Assembly: GCA_937929825.1 (NCBI GenBank) | Contig: CALFUV010000005.1 | Coordinates: forward strand, 1-36,829 | Source of the DNA: an uncultured Patescibacteria group bacterium | Lineage (GTDB): Bacteria; Patescibacteriota; Patescibacteriia; Veblenbacterales; UBA10138 | Length of the DNA stretch: 36,829 bases | Direction: 5' to 3' | In this document: one piece after another, positions 1 to 9,465 of the stretch | Layout: every line of letters starts with the position of its first letter | How positions within the stretch are numbered: position 1 is the stretch's first letter | Notes under the pieces: model-generated | What the model was told of the DNA's origin: nothing | The model's database searches: none | What the model saw: the letters and a program-made list of their open reading frames with translations, nothing else | Position numbers and translations under genes: made by a program

Positions 1-3000
1 TACCCGCGCAGACCAATGTGGGTATCCTGCCGGCGCAAACGGGTAAGAATAGGCGAACCATCAGAATTAACATCTACAGCATAAGCTGAAGCAATCTGTG
101 AAGGCTGAAGACTATAAAACAGATTATCGCCGTTAGCATAAGTAAGGCGGGAATAAGAACACTCACAAACTTCATCTTTTTGGCAGGCATAAGCATCGCT
201 AAAGCCTGAACTCATTGATTTGGGTTTTTCAATATAATACGGTGAGTTTGGATCTGGGCATCCGGTTGTCCCCGGAGCATTAACACAAGCTGGGGTATAT
301 TCTTTAACCACCCCCTGAGGAAAAGGCGAATCTGTCTGCGGATAAGCACGGCAAATTTTAGGTTTAGTATTTTCCAAAGAATCCCCCGGACCATTGCTGG
401 TTAAGCCCAAATCTTCATATTGGCAAACATAACTATTGTCTTGATAAGCGCAGGGGGCACCAATGGTATTACAAGGTGTACCATTATAAAAACCACCGCA
501 AGTTTTTTTATCAGGATGCAAATAAGTAAGCCTGATATCGCTGTTGCCTTGAGTACCGTATTCTTTTTGCACTAGCGTTTCAACAGGGAAAATATTAGGC
601 AGGGAATAACCCGAATATTCCTGACTGCTCCAATCCAACCCGCGTTCCTTATATTTTGATTCATTTAAAGGAGTAGCCAAAAGTGGCGGCTGAACCCAAT
701 TGGCACAACGCCCAGTAGCATTATTTCCAGTGCCCAACTGATTGCAGGCACCAAGAGCATAACAAATAGAATCAAACCTGCCTGTTTGTGAATTAAAACG
801 CGGGCTCTCGCTTTGACAAGCCAGCCATTCAGAACAAATTCTATCACGCCGCACCTTCAAAACCAGATTAGTATCAGCCACATAGCAAATACCGTTGTCT
901 GTACCACAATCTGCATTTTTAATACAAGAAATGGCTTGATTTAAAGAACATTTGCCCGGCAAAGTCGCTGAGACCGGCGCTACTAGCTTGTTATTAGCAT
1001 CGCGGCTATCAATATAAGTATTAATGGCACTCCAATTATTAGCAGGCTGTGACATTTCATTAAACAGCAAACAACCCTCTTTTTCGCTTACCTGCCCGGC
1101 GCATAAACCCTTGTTTAAAGCGGTATTATTCAAATACCAATAGGTTTTATTAGTAAGCACAGGATCGCGATAGCCAGTACACCCCACCTCACTAGAAGAA
1201 CATTCGTAAGCATAAGTTATAGCCGCCTGCTCCAAAATAATACGTCTAAGTTCGTTTTCGTCATAATTTTGAACATTCACTCCTGATAATATCTCCACCG
1301 CCTCTACCTGATCCACAAAAATATCATTATTGGCTGAACTTTCTAATTGAATTTTTACAAGCGGTACAGAGGTAGCTTGAACTTTATATACCCGATACAA
1401 TAATAACCACTGATTACGGGGCGTATTAGAATTTATAACTAATTGGAAATTACCACCATAATTAGTACAGGTTGTATTTTGACAGTTCACACTAAGAGTA
1501 ATAGTACCGGTAGTCGCATTTTCCGGTATACGTACACGGGCGTAAGTTGCCAAAAAACGAGAGTCTGCCGATGCTAATGCTATTAAATCACTTCTAACAA
1601 TATTGGTAGCGGAAGGCAGGCGTAAAACAGTTGATCCCCAATACTGACCATTAAATGATGGTACTGCCTCCAACGGATTGGTGGAAGGAAATGAAGACCA
1701 GCCTACGAATGTATCGGCATTACCGTCATTAACTTCGCCGTTAGCTAAAATCTCAAAACTTGGATTTTTTACTAAATTACAAAGCTGGTTAGTGCCTTTT
1801 TTATACCAGTTGTAACCTACTGAACTATCAATAATTTTATATTCACAAACTTTTTCTCCCGGATCTTTAAAGTAATTAGTTACACCGCCAGGGCTGGTAT
1901 AGACTTGGCACATATTTGAAACTGATGAGCACAATGGGCTGGCAGTCAAATTTACTCCGGGATCAAAAGTATCGGGATTAAGTACAGTAAAGATATCACT
2001 CCAAGAGGAAATCTCGCCTGAGGGCAAATAATTTGGCAGGCCCAAACGTTTACAGCCAATAAATTGGTTGGAACAGGATTTATTAGTATCGTAAACCCTA
2101 TAAACCACATTATCTTTGGGAATCTGAACCGTTTGATCACCTACAGTTACAGACATATTCTGCGGTGAAACAGAATTATGAGTATCAACCAAAGCACGAC
2201 AACCTACCACCTCAGCCCGACAAATTTTACTAAAGCCAGTAAGGTGTATGGTTTGTCGGTCACGTGTAGTGTAAGCAGAACAACGCAAGGTAGCTGGAGT
2301 GCAGGTGCTGGGCGTATTCCAAGAATTTTTCCGTACAAAGAAAGTATCCTGCACTTCACGCAGGGCTATATTATCAAAATACACAATTTGCAGAGCTGTT
2401 GAAGCTATAGTTAAATTTATTGGACCCGCATCATTCAAAGTAAATTCAATTGGTCCAAAATTAAATATTTGCCAGTCAGTAGTAATTGGATAAGGAGACT
2501 CAGTAAAAAGATTAGCCTCAGATCCTTTGGTGATTCCCACAACAATCTGTGAGTTTGTTTCTCCTTTTACCCACATACTAACCATATATTGTTTACCTGT
2601 GGTTAATAAACCGGTTAAATCTTTATTCGATACATTAGTTATTTTTAATGAATGTCCGGTAGCAGAAGTTGATTCATTAGAATTAGTGCCACCTACCCAA
2701 CCGGAAAGCGGCCTGGAATCAGCATTCACCCCGGGCTCCGCATCACCAAAAGTGGAAATAGGGAAAACCAATCGTACATTACCAGCGGTCGGGCCTCGAT
2801 ATTCACGGCAACCAACTGCTTGCGCTGAACAAACCTTGCCTTGATTAGGTATGGCGCGGTAATAACAACGCCCTGCCTCCCAAACTCCACCAGAAGTAGC
2901 ACAATCAGCCTCAACAACATTAGTGGCGCGATAACGGTTGCATAAAGAAGAAGAATAAATTACCTTACTTTCATAACGTAAATGAACTACTACATCACTG

Positions 3001-5711
3001 CCCGAAGTAGCATAGAATTCCTTACAATCAGGATTAGTAATGGCGTTCAATTCACAAGAACCTGAACCGTCGGTGGTTAAGGGTGGCGACAAGGGATCTG
3101 AAATATCTAAAGCGGCTAACTGCCATGTTTTAAGCTGATAGCCAGTAAGATCAGAACCAACCCAAGTATAATAAGTATTAGCTAAATTATCTTCAGGCCG
3201 CACGCACTGCCTAAGCTCAATATAGTACTCACGACGCTCGTTCTGCTCTATATTGGTAAACTCCTCGCAACCTACCTGCGCGGCTGAACATTTTTGACCG
3301 CTCGCTGGAATAAAATTAAAAGTCGGCTCTGTATTATTTGGCGGTGTGCGTAGGGAAAAATTTTCAAAGAAGGAACTAGTTTGCTGATAAGTATTAAAGC
3401 CCGCGCATTCTCCGGGACAAATATTAGCCGCTTCCACCCTGCCCGGCACAGCCGGCGAACCGTCACGGGGAGTATAAAGCTCACAACCTACTTCATTCTC
3501 GGCACACATTTTTAAATAATTAGCACATTCCGGAGCATCATTCTCCAAATTAGCATCATAACAATTAAGATAATCCGGTGCTTGGCGCAGAGAAACATTA
3601 ATTGGTGTAGCTAACTCGCCATATACTTTATAAGTAGAGCCATCAGTTACTAAATCAACCACATCCTTTACCTGCTGAACATAGGGTGGTGGACTGTCAC
3701 TGCCATATAAAATATCGGTGCTGATATTGGATAGCTGAATAAATCTGGTACAGCCCTCCTGATTAGAGGCGCATTTCCTGTTCTCTATATTTTTTAAGTA
3801 AAATATAGGGGGTGTATTTGGTGTTGCTAATGTAAAATCAACTGTATTTACATTAGCTTGCGTACCAATATTTCTTTTATGTGGCAAATAAATATCTGCG
3901 CCTTTTTCTTCCGGATCAGGATTAATATTACGGGCAGCTGAATACCAACGGCAAGAAACTGCATCGGAACAAACACCATCATTATAATTGGTTAAAGAAT
4001 TAGCCAAATAATTATTTGTTTTACCGGCTTTGTTTGTAAAACTTTGACAAGTTCCCCAAGGACTCACCCCCGATCCTTCTGGAAACTCACAACTTTTTCC
4101 TGATAACCGCCAAATATTTTGTTCTCTTTTGCAATAACCCCAAGCTTCACAAGTGCCATCAGCTTTTTCGGCAATACAATGCTGGAAGTCAACACAAGCA
4201 GTCTGACGATTAGGGCCGCGCGGCTCTAATAATTGACCATAGGCTTCTATGCGGCACTGAGCCGGCGGCGCGCGTAAAACCCAATTGGGATCTATAAGAC
4301 CGCAAAAAGGACTTTCGCCAGCATCTCCATCGCCACAAATTTTGTTGCCGCCGGTAGAATTAAATCCTTCCATCACTTGCCGTAAAGTAATCGGTTGACC
4401 AGCAAACTTTTCTGCCGCCAATTCCCAACCAACCGGAATAATACGAGCTAATCTTAATTTTTTTAAATCAGATAAATACCAAGCTTTGGTAGGAGAACGA
4501 ACGTCATCTGTAGTACGCACTAAAGCAAAACGTAAATTACCATCTATAAAACCTTGTTCAATAGCTTCTTTAACTGTTAAGGGTGTTCCTTGGTTGGCCT
4601 TACGCAAAGCCTCGGCAAATTTAGATGTAATAGTACAATTATTAATTGGGGTATAAAAATTGGGGTTGGAAGGACAATTCGCGAACTGGCTAATAATATC
4701 CACCATACCAGTGCTGTTGACCAGCTGAACAGTGGAAATAGAACTGTTTACTTGAACGGCATACTCCACCCCAGCACCACTGGAAGAAGCCCATTTACCT
4801 GATTCAATCAATGAAGGCGCTGGTACTGTACCTTCCAATAATCGCTTCATTAATCTTGCTCCCAAAGTATTAGTAAATACACCTAAAGCATCCGCAATAA
4901 CGTCACCGGTAAAATCGCCAAATTCACCCAAACCAAGATTTATACGCGTATTCATAAGCGACTGTATTTCCTTGGCCGGTGTTTTTACAAAACCGGTAAT
5001 TGGCTCAACTATTGGATTTATAAAATCAAGAGCGGCGGTTTCGGCTGCTTTGGAAGCGGCCTCTTGCGTAGACTTGGTAACTATATTTTGTTGTAAAGCA
5101 AGAGCAATGCCAAGATCATTCTGTCTTGGGTCAAGCACAAAACCAATATTATGTAAAACATTAGGATCTCTAATTAGCTGCTGCCAGTTTTTTTGCATTT
5201 CACTCCAAGTACAACGCGGCTGACGCGGCTTTATTTCATTGAACATGGAAAAACCAATAATCAACTCAACCTGTGGCGCTGATGGTCGACAAACATCTAA
5301 ACCAATTATATTAGATTCTCTGGCCCAAGAATCAATAAAATCGCCGGCGGCGGCATCTCTGGCTCTTTTTTCAACATCACCTAATCTTCGCCAAGTAAAA
5401 GCTGGAGTCTGGCCTGTGCCGCCGGAACCAATCATAACTGCTGATTCGTAGGCAATATTTGTTAAGTAAGTTCGCAAAGCATTTTTATAAGCCACCGCTC
5501 CGCCATGTTTCCAGGCCCATTCAGCTGCGGTTTGAATTTGTTCCCACACCCATGAGGCAGCGCTGGCTATATCCTGTACAATCCACTGGGCGTAAACAGG
5601 TCGTGGAGTTAAAGAAACTAACGAAACAGAAAGAGCTAATACTATACTTAAAAAAGCAGCTGATAAACGACGATGGATTTTATGATTACGGCGACTGATT
5701 TGGTGATTCAT
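1..5711 (-). CDS. Giant Cys-rich secreted protein with carbohydrate-binding-like modules (C-terminus outside window)
   Basis: I followed this frame from the ATG at 5711 to position 1 and found no stop, so 1903 codons are visible and the gene continues past the left edge. The N-terminus has basic residues, then a hydrophobic stretch ending in VYA-Q near residue 30, which looks like a signal peptide. Residues about 30-480 look helical and Cys-poor. The rest is Cys-rich and repeats a motif of form C-x5-G-C near residues 646, 735, 807, 961, 1163, 1219 and 1503. Two beta-rich regions (about 984-1100 and 1314-1474, the second opening with NPSFE) resemble CBM4/9-type jelly-roll modules. The gene follows the thrombospondin-repeat gene by about 95 nt and probably shares its promoter. 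It is inferred to be an exported surface protein; ligand and partner are unknown. Confidence 0.85.
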   Translation of the reverse strand, partial: MNHQISRRNHKIHRRLSAAFLSIVLALSVSLVSLTPRPVYAQWIVQDIASAASWVWEQIQTAAEWAWKHGGAVAYKNALRTYLTNIAYESAVMIGSGGTGQTPAFTWRRLGDVEKRARDAAAGDFIDSWARESNIIGLDVCRPSAPQVELIIGFSMFNEIKPRQPRCTWSEMQKNWQQLIRDPNVLHNIGFVLDPRQNDLGIALALQQNIVTKSTQEAASKAAETAALDFINPIVEPITGFVKTPAKEIQSLMNTRINLGLGEFGDFTGDVIADALGVFTNTLGARLMKRLLEGTVPAPSLIESGKWASSSGAGVEYAVQVNSSISTVQLVNSTGMVDIISQFANCPSNPNFYTPINNCTITSKFAEALRKANQGTPLTVKEAIEQGFIDGNLRFALVRTTDDVRSPTKAWYLSDLKKLRLARIIPVGWELAAEKFAGQPITLRQVMEGFNSTGGNKICGDGDAGESPFCGLIDPNWVLRAPPAQCRIEAYGQLLEPRGPNRQTACVDFQHCIAEKADGTCEAWGYCKREQNIWRLSGKSCEFPEGSGVSPWGTCQSFTNKAGKTNNYLANSLTNYNDGVCSDAVSCRWYSAARNINPDPEEKGADIYLPHKRNIGTQANVNTVDFTLATPNTPPIFYLKNIENRKCASNQEGCTRFIQLSNISTDILYGSDSPPPYVQQVKDVVDLVTDGSTYKVYGELATPINVSLRQAPDYLNCYDANLENDAPECANYLKMCAENEVGCELYTPRDGSPAVPGRVEAANICPGECAGFNTYQQTSSFFENFSLRTPPNNTEPTFNFIPASGQKCSAAQVGCEEFTNIEQNERREYYIELRQCVRPEDNLANTYYTWVGSDLTGYQLKTWQLAALDISDPLSPPLTTDGSGSCELNAITNPDCKEFYATSGSDVVVHLRYESKVIYSSSLCNRYRATNVVEADCATSGGVWEAGRCYYRAIPNQGKVCSAQAVGCREYRGPTAGNVRLVFPISTFGDAEPGVNADSRPLSGWVGGTNSNESTSATGHSLKITNVSNKDLTGLLTTGKQYMVSMWVKGETNSQIVVGITKGSEANLFTESPYPITTDWQIFNFGPIEFTLNDAGPINLTIASTALQIVYFDNIALREVQDTFFVRKNSWNTPSTCTPATLRCSAYTTRDRQTIHLTGFSKICRAEVVGCRALVDTHNSVSPQNMSVTVGDQTVQIPKDNVVYRVYDTNKSCSNQFIGCKRLGLPNYLPSGEISSWSDIFTVLNPDTFDPGVNLTASPLCSSVSNMCQVYTSPGGVTNYFKDPGEKVCEYKIIDSSVGYNWYKKGTNQLCNLVKNPSFEILANGEVNDGNADTFVGWSSFPSTNPLEAVPSFNGQYWGSTVLRLPSATNIVRSDLIALASADSRFLATYARVRIPENATTGTITLSVNCQNTTCTNYGGNFQLVINSNTPRNQWLLLYRVYKVQATSVPLVKIQLESSANNDIFVDQVEAVEILSGVNVQNYDENELRRIILEQAAITYAYECSSSEVGCTGYRDPVLTNKTYWYLNNTALNKGLCAGQVSEKEGCLLFNEMSQPANNWSAINTYIDSRDANNKLVAPVSATLPGKCSLNQAISCIKNADCGTDNGICYVADTNLVLKVRRDRICSEWLACQSESPRFNSQTGRFDSICYALGACNQLGTGNNATGRCANWVQPPLLATPLNESKYKERGLDWSSQEYSGYSLPNIFPVETLVQKEYGTQGNSDIRLTYLHPDKKTCGGFYNGTPCNTIGAPCAYQDNSYVCQYEDLGLTSNGPGDSLENTKPKICRAYPQTDSPFPQGVVKEYTPACVNAPGTTGCPDPNSPYYIEKPKSMSSGFSDAYACQKDEVCECSYSRLTYANGDNLFYSLQPSQIASAYAVDVNSDGSPILTRLRRQDTHIGLRG

Positions 5712-5805
5712 AAAAAAATTTCAAAATCAAAGATCAAAATTAAAAACTATAGTGCTTAATGACAACTCCATGACATTTTTAATTTAAATCTTTGGCTGCT
5801 CATAA

Positions 5806-6540
5806 CTACAAACCAAGTTGTTGATTAACAACAGCTCGCAAAGTAGCGTCATCTATTTTTTTTAAAAATTCTGGATCGGCTCCGCCATTTATTAAAAATT
5901 GTCTAAGCTCGCTGTTACTCATATTCTTTATTAAGGCTTTTTGTTCTGGTGTCAAAACAAGCTCCTGTTTTACAATATTGTTTGACTGGCTAGAATTAAC
6001 GCCTAATTCACCGGATACTTCTTTATAAAGGGCTATTAAAGATTCATCATCGTAACCAGCTATCTGCTGTTCACTAGCGCCATATTTCCTGAGAAAATCT
6101 CTTATTTCCGCTGCTGTTGGCGTAGGTCTGGCAGAATCACCTGTCAGTGAACTGGAAATCTTTATAGCTGGACCGCAATCTGTTCCTTGGGCACAATTAG
6201 GATCTGTTCCTTGTTCAATTTCTGTTTTATCATCAACACTATCACTATCAGTATCTGCTAAATAAGGGCTGGTACCGTACACATAAAGCTCATCATAATC
6301 AGATAAACCGTCACCATCGGAATCCTTTTGTTGAAGTTGAGCTATATCTTGGCCAAGATCAAGATTTTGTTTATTAAATTCTAGTGGTATATTTTCCCCG
6401 GGTATATCCAAAGGTAAACTTAAAGATGTTTTTATTTGCCAAAAGCCAAATATCAAAGCCAATAAAGCCACTACCCCTAGAGCAATTTGAGTTTGCTCCG
6501 GTTTATTGGTAAATTCCTTTAATTTAGCCAAGGAAAACAT
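5806..6540 (-). CDS. Single-pass membrane protein with thrombospondin type 3-like calcium repeats
   Basis: The protein has 244 residues: a short cytoplasmic N-terminus, one hydrophobic helix at about 19-36, and a long exterior part. Two Asp-rich repeats follow, DSDGDGLSDYDE (73-84) and DTDSDSVDDKTE (96-107), the spacing typical of thrombospondin type 3 calcium-binding loops. Two Cys lie at about 115-122. The C-terminal half is a charged helical region with two related segments (about 145-175 and 197-240) of the form 'E-L-R-x-F-L...G-A'. It is first in a two-gene unit with the giant Cys-rich protein, so the two may work together at the cell surface; that is inference. No enzyme signature is visible. 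Confidence 0.8.
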   Translation of the reverse strand: MFSLAKLKEFTNKPEQTQIALGVVALLALIFGFWQIKTSLSLPLDIPGENIPLEFNKQNLDLGQDIAQLQQKDSDGDGLSDYDELYVYGTSPYLADTDSDSVDDKTEIEQGTDPNCAQGTDCGPAIKISSSLTGDSARPTPTAAEIRDFLRKYGASEQQIAGYDDESLIALYKEVSGELGVNSSQSNNIVKQELVLTPEQKALIKNMSNSELRQFLINGGADPEFLKKIDDATLRAVVNQQLGL

Positions 6541-6661
6541 TATTACTGCTAAACAACTATTTTATAAAATCGGCGCAAACTGCGCTTTGTTTGAATATAT
6601 CTGAATATAATTCGCAAATTTATTATAATTTTAAGGTCAAAAATCTTAAAATACACCTTTA

Positions 6662-6690
6662 ATTATATCATGTATCTAATAAAAAGTCAA
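6662..6690 (-). promoter_or_regulatory. Sigma-70-type promoter for the surface-protein unit
   Basis: On the minus strand TTGACT (6690-6685) is followed after exactly 17 nt by TATAAT (6667-6662), with an extended -10 TG dinucleotide. It overlaps the stop codon of rsmA and points at the thrombospondin-repeat gene, leaving a 5' leader of about 115 nt. Confidence 0.7.
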
Positions 6691-7568
6691 AGGTATTTTA
6701 ATTCTTGACTTAATGCTTTCCAGTTATCTAAAGAAAGTTCTTGAGCCCGGGCCGTAGGTTTAATTCCTGCCGCAGTTAAAGCTCTAGCTATATCTTCGCG
6801 TTTAATAGGTAGAGCGCTAACTAAATTATTAATAAGTAATTTCCGACGGGCGGCAAAACCAATTCGCGCCAAACGCCATAAAAAATTGATATCTAGACCA
6901 ACTAAAGATTTTTGCAACTCATAAGGTGATAAAATTTCCATTCGCACTAAACTTGATTGAACTTTGGGCTGAGGCCAAAATGACTTAGGTGTTACATGAC
7001 GTACAATTTCTATCCGGCTTTTTAGTTGGCAACTTAGAGATAATAAACTCATTTTTCCGGGAATAGCCATCATTCGTTCAGCTACCTCCCTTTGTACCAA
7101 TAATGTCATACTGCTTGGTTGAAAATCTTCCCATAAAAATTTATACAAAAAAGCTCCGCTGATTTCATAAGGCAAATTAGCCACTATTTGCCAATCCTGC
7201 TGACCAGTAATGCCTAAAGCTTTCTTAAATTCTGTGGCTGGTATTTTAATAATATCTCCGGGAATTATTATAAGCTTATCGCTACCTAAAGATATATTTT
7301 GTAAGGCTTGCATCATTTTTTTATCTAACTCTACCACTACCACTCTTCCCGCACGAGCTAATAATTCCAAAGTAAGAATACCTAAACCACCACCAACTTC
7401 TAAAACTCTAGCTTCAGTGGTTAGCTTGGCGGTTTCAATTATATCCTGCAGAACTTGCTGATCTACTAAAAAATGCTGACCCATTCTGAGGCCAGCTTTT
7501 AAACCATAGCGCTCCAATGATAATTTGGTCCATTTTCTAAGATCAAGCGGTAAAACAATTTCTGACAT
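6687..7568 (-). CDS. rsmA: 16S rRNA (adenine1518/1519-N6)-dimethyltransferase
   Basis: This SAM-dependent enzyme (KsgA/RsmA) dimethylates two adjacent adenines in the 3'-terminal hairpin of 16S rRNA during small-subunit maturation. Visible features are the family N-terminal GQHFL, the SAM-binding motif VLEVGGGLGILT, the catalytic NLPY motif followed by EISG, and the C-terminal helical domain with AARRK. Length (293 residues from ATG 7568) fits the family. A TTG at 7574 would add two residues and abut the upstream stop at 7575; I prefer the ATG. It is the last gene of leuS-tsaC-MFS-rsmA, with only 6 nt between the MFS stop and this start, so it is probably co-transcribed. Confidence 0.95.
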   Translation of the reverse strand: MSEIVLPLDLRKWTKLSLERYGLKAGLRMGQHFLVDQQVLQDIIETAKLTTEARVLEVGGGLGILTLELLARAGRVVVVELDKKMMQALQNISLGSDKLIIIPGDIIKIPATEFKKALGITGQQDWQIVANLPYEISGAFLYKFLWEDFQPSSMTLLVQREVAERMMAIPGKMSLLSLSCQLKSRIEIVRHVTPKSFWPQPKVQSSLVRMEILSPYELQKSLVGLDINFLWRLARIGFAARRKLLINNLVSALPIKREDIARALTAAGIKPTARAQELSLDNWKALSQELKYL

Positions 7569-7574
7569 AAACAA

Positions 7575-8744
7575 CTAAATAATGGTGTAAAAAAGTGTCA
7601 TTACTGCCGCTATTAACCAGGCTACCGGCCAGACGTTTTCCAAAGAAGTAATTTGTGAAAATATAATCAGTAGCAAACCAGCAGTTACCACCTTGCCAAT
7701 AATTAAAGCTAATTCAAAAGAAACCACTGTATCCATCACCGAACGAGAACGAGCTCGTTCATAAAGTAGGGCTAATAAAGGAACATTAACAATATTTTTG
7801 GTCAGACGCGAAAATGAATCAACAAAAAATATTCCCAATGGCGTGCGGGCTAAAAGACGTGCCAGCCATACAAAAAAATAAAGTACTGTAGAAAATCTCA
7901 AAACGTATCGTTTGTCTCGCTCATCAGAAAGCTTGCCAATATAAAGAGTAGCTACAATCATTACTAAAGTAGAAACAGCCACTAAAGCGCCAATCTCTAC
8001 ATACTGACTAATGATGGTGGCTATAAAAACGGGCCACAAAACCAATAAAATTAGTTCCTCACCAAACCCCAGATAACCTACTAAACTACGACGATTCTCT
8101 CGAGCAAAAAGGCGTTTATAAGCTGCTAAATATGGAAAGTTGCGCGGCGCAAACTGTTCACGGGTATGCAATAAAAACCAGTTGGAAGCCAATATTAAAG
8201 AACAACCAACAATAAACATTAAGCCCCAAGAACCATAAGTAATCAGCGCGCCGCCTAACAGAGGACCAATTACATAAACACCGGACAAAGCCACATGAAG
8301 AGCACTTACTTCTTTACCTTCTTCAGCTAAATCGGAATAACGACCAAAGTCAGCGTAAAAAGCCGGCCAATAAAATGTTTTTTGTAAAACATAAAAAATA
8401 ACTGCTGGCACAATCCACCACCAAGAAAAAGCCACTAAATATAAACAAGCGTAATAAGCTACTAGAGCTACGGTGGAAACAGCTATACCGTTCTCAAAAC
8501 CCTTAAGTGTGGCAAATTTGGCACCAAGGGGCAAAATAAAAAAATAAACCGCGTAAAGAATAAAAAAGAACCAAAGTATTTGTGTAATTGAAAATCCTTG
8601 TTGCCACAAATAAATAGGCTCAAATAACAACAACATAGCTAACGCCAAGTTTTGTATGAACGTAGCCCAATATAATTCTCTCATCTGACGCGTCAGATGA
8701 TTAGGTAGCCAACCATTAAGCATACTTGTAAAACGACAAGACAT
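7575..8744 (-). CDS. Major facilitator superfamily membrane protein
   Basis: The protein has 389 residues and about 11-12 hydrophobic helices in two halves, with a basic cytoplasmic loop in the middle (around 205-220). Short charged motifs between helices 8 and 9 (GKLSDERDKR) resemble the conserved MFS loop motif. No substrate can be read from the sequence; some MFS-like proteins of this type are merely annotated as transporters. It sits between tsaC (18-nt gap upstream) and rsmA (6-nt gap downstream), so it belongs to the same operon, but those neighbours do not hint at a substrate. Confidence 0.75.
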   Translation of the reverse strand: MSCRFTSMLNGWLPNHLTRQMRELYWATFIQNLALAMLLLFEPIYLWQQGFSITQILWFFFILYAVYFFILPLGAKFATLKGFENGIAVSTVALVAYYACLYLVAFSWWWIVPAVIFYVLQKTFYWPAFYADFGRYSDLAEEGKEVSALHVALSGVYVIGPLLGGALITYGSWGLMFIVGCSLILASNWFLLHTREQFAPRNFPYLAAYKRLFARENRRSLVGYLGFGEELILLVLWPVFIATIISQYVEIGALVAVSTLVMIVATLYIGKLSDERDKRYVLRFSTVLYFFVWLARLLARTPLGIFFVDSFSRLTKNIVNVPLLALLYERARSRSVMDTVVSFELALIIGKVVTAGLLLIIFSQITSLENVWPVAWLIAAVMTLFYTII

Positions 8745-8761
8745 AAATAATTTTTGGTAAT

Positions 8762-9391
8762 TTATTTTCTATTTAAGTTTAACACACGCCATAGTTTAAA
8801 CTCAGAAATAGCCCCTGAACGCAATATTATTAAACTTCCATGATTTATTTTAACCACTGTTGAAGTAGGCCGCGCTGACAAATAACCACCATCAATCAAA
8901 AATTTTAAACCACAATTAGATAATTGTTTTTTAACTGCGGCGGCTGAATAAACTGTTGCCCGGCCTGCCGGATTGGCGGAAGTGGCGGTTAATGGTCGGC
9001 CATAACTGGCTACTAAATTTCTTAACCATTTATTAGCCGGCACACGTACACCCACCAATCCGCCTAAACCAATAATACTCTGTGGAAATTTGAATTTTGG
9101 TTTTAATAATAAAGTCAAGGGTGCTGGCCAAATCTTTACAGCCAAAAATTTTTCTAAACCTTCCAGTTTAAAATAACATTTAACCATTTCTATATCAGAC
9201 GCTATTAAAGCAGACGGTTTATTGGCTTGACGATTTTTTATTTTAAAAACTTTAGTCACCGCTTTTTTATTAGTAGCGTCAGCCAATAAACCATAGGCTG
9301 TTTCGGTAGGGGCGGCAATTACTTCGCCGGCTAATAAGATTTTACAAATCTGGGGAATGGTACTGACAGATTTTTTAATAAGAGTAATCAT
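8762..9391 (-). CDS. tsaC: L-threonylcarbamoyladenylate synthase (Sua5/YrdC family)
   Basis: The enzyme makes threonylcarbamoyl-AMP from threonine, bicarbonate and ATP, the first step of the universal t6A37 tRNA modification. The YrdC fold is seen in the N-terminal segment PTETAYGLLADA, the conserved K-x-R...KPSALI block, VGVRVPANKWL and the TSANPAGRATV stretch that lines the active site. Length (209 residues) matches the short TsaC form without the extra Sua5 C-terminal domain. The gene lies between leuS and an MFS gene in a minus-strand run of translation-related genes. Confidence 0.92.
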   Translation of the reverse strand: MITLIKKSVSTIPQICKILLAGEVIAAPTETAYGLLADATNKKAVTKVFKIKNRQANKPSALIASDIEMVKCYFKLEGLEKFLAVKIWPAPLTLLLKPKFKFPQSIIGLGGLVGVRVPANKWLRNLVASYGRPLTATSANPAGRATVYSAAAVKKQLSNCGLKFLIDGGYLSARPTSTVVKINHGSLIILRSGAISEFKLWRVLNLNRK

Positions 9392-9465
9392 CTTAAAATC
9401 TACAAATATAATTTACAACTATTAATTTATTATTTTTTACTCTTAGTCTTAATTGAAAATTAAAA

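Noticed and set aside
212-5700. Many short open frames on both strands in the first 5.7 kb
   Set aside because: They are shadows of the giant minus-strand frame, which is open through the whole region with protein-like composition.
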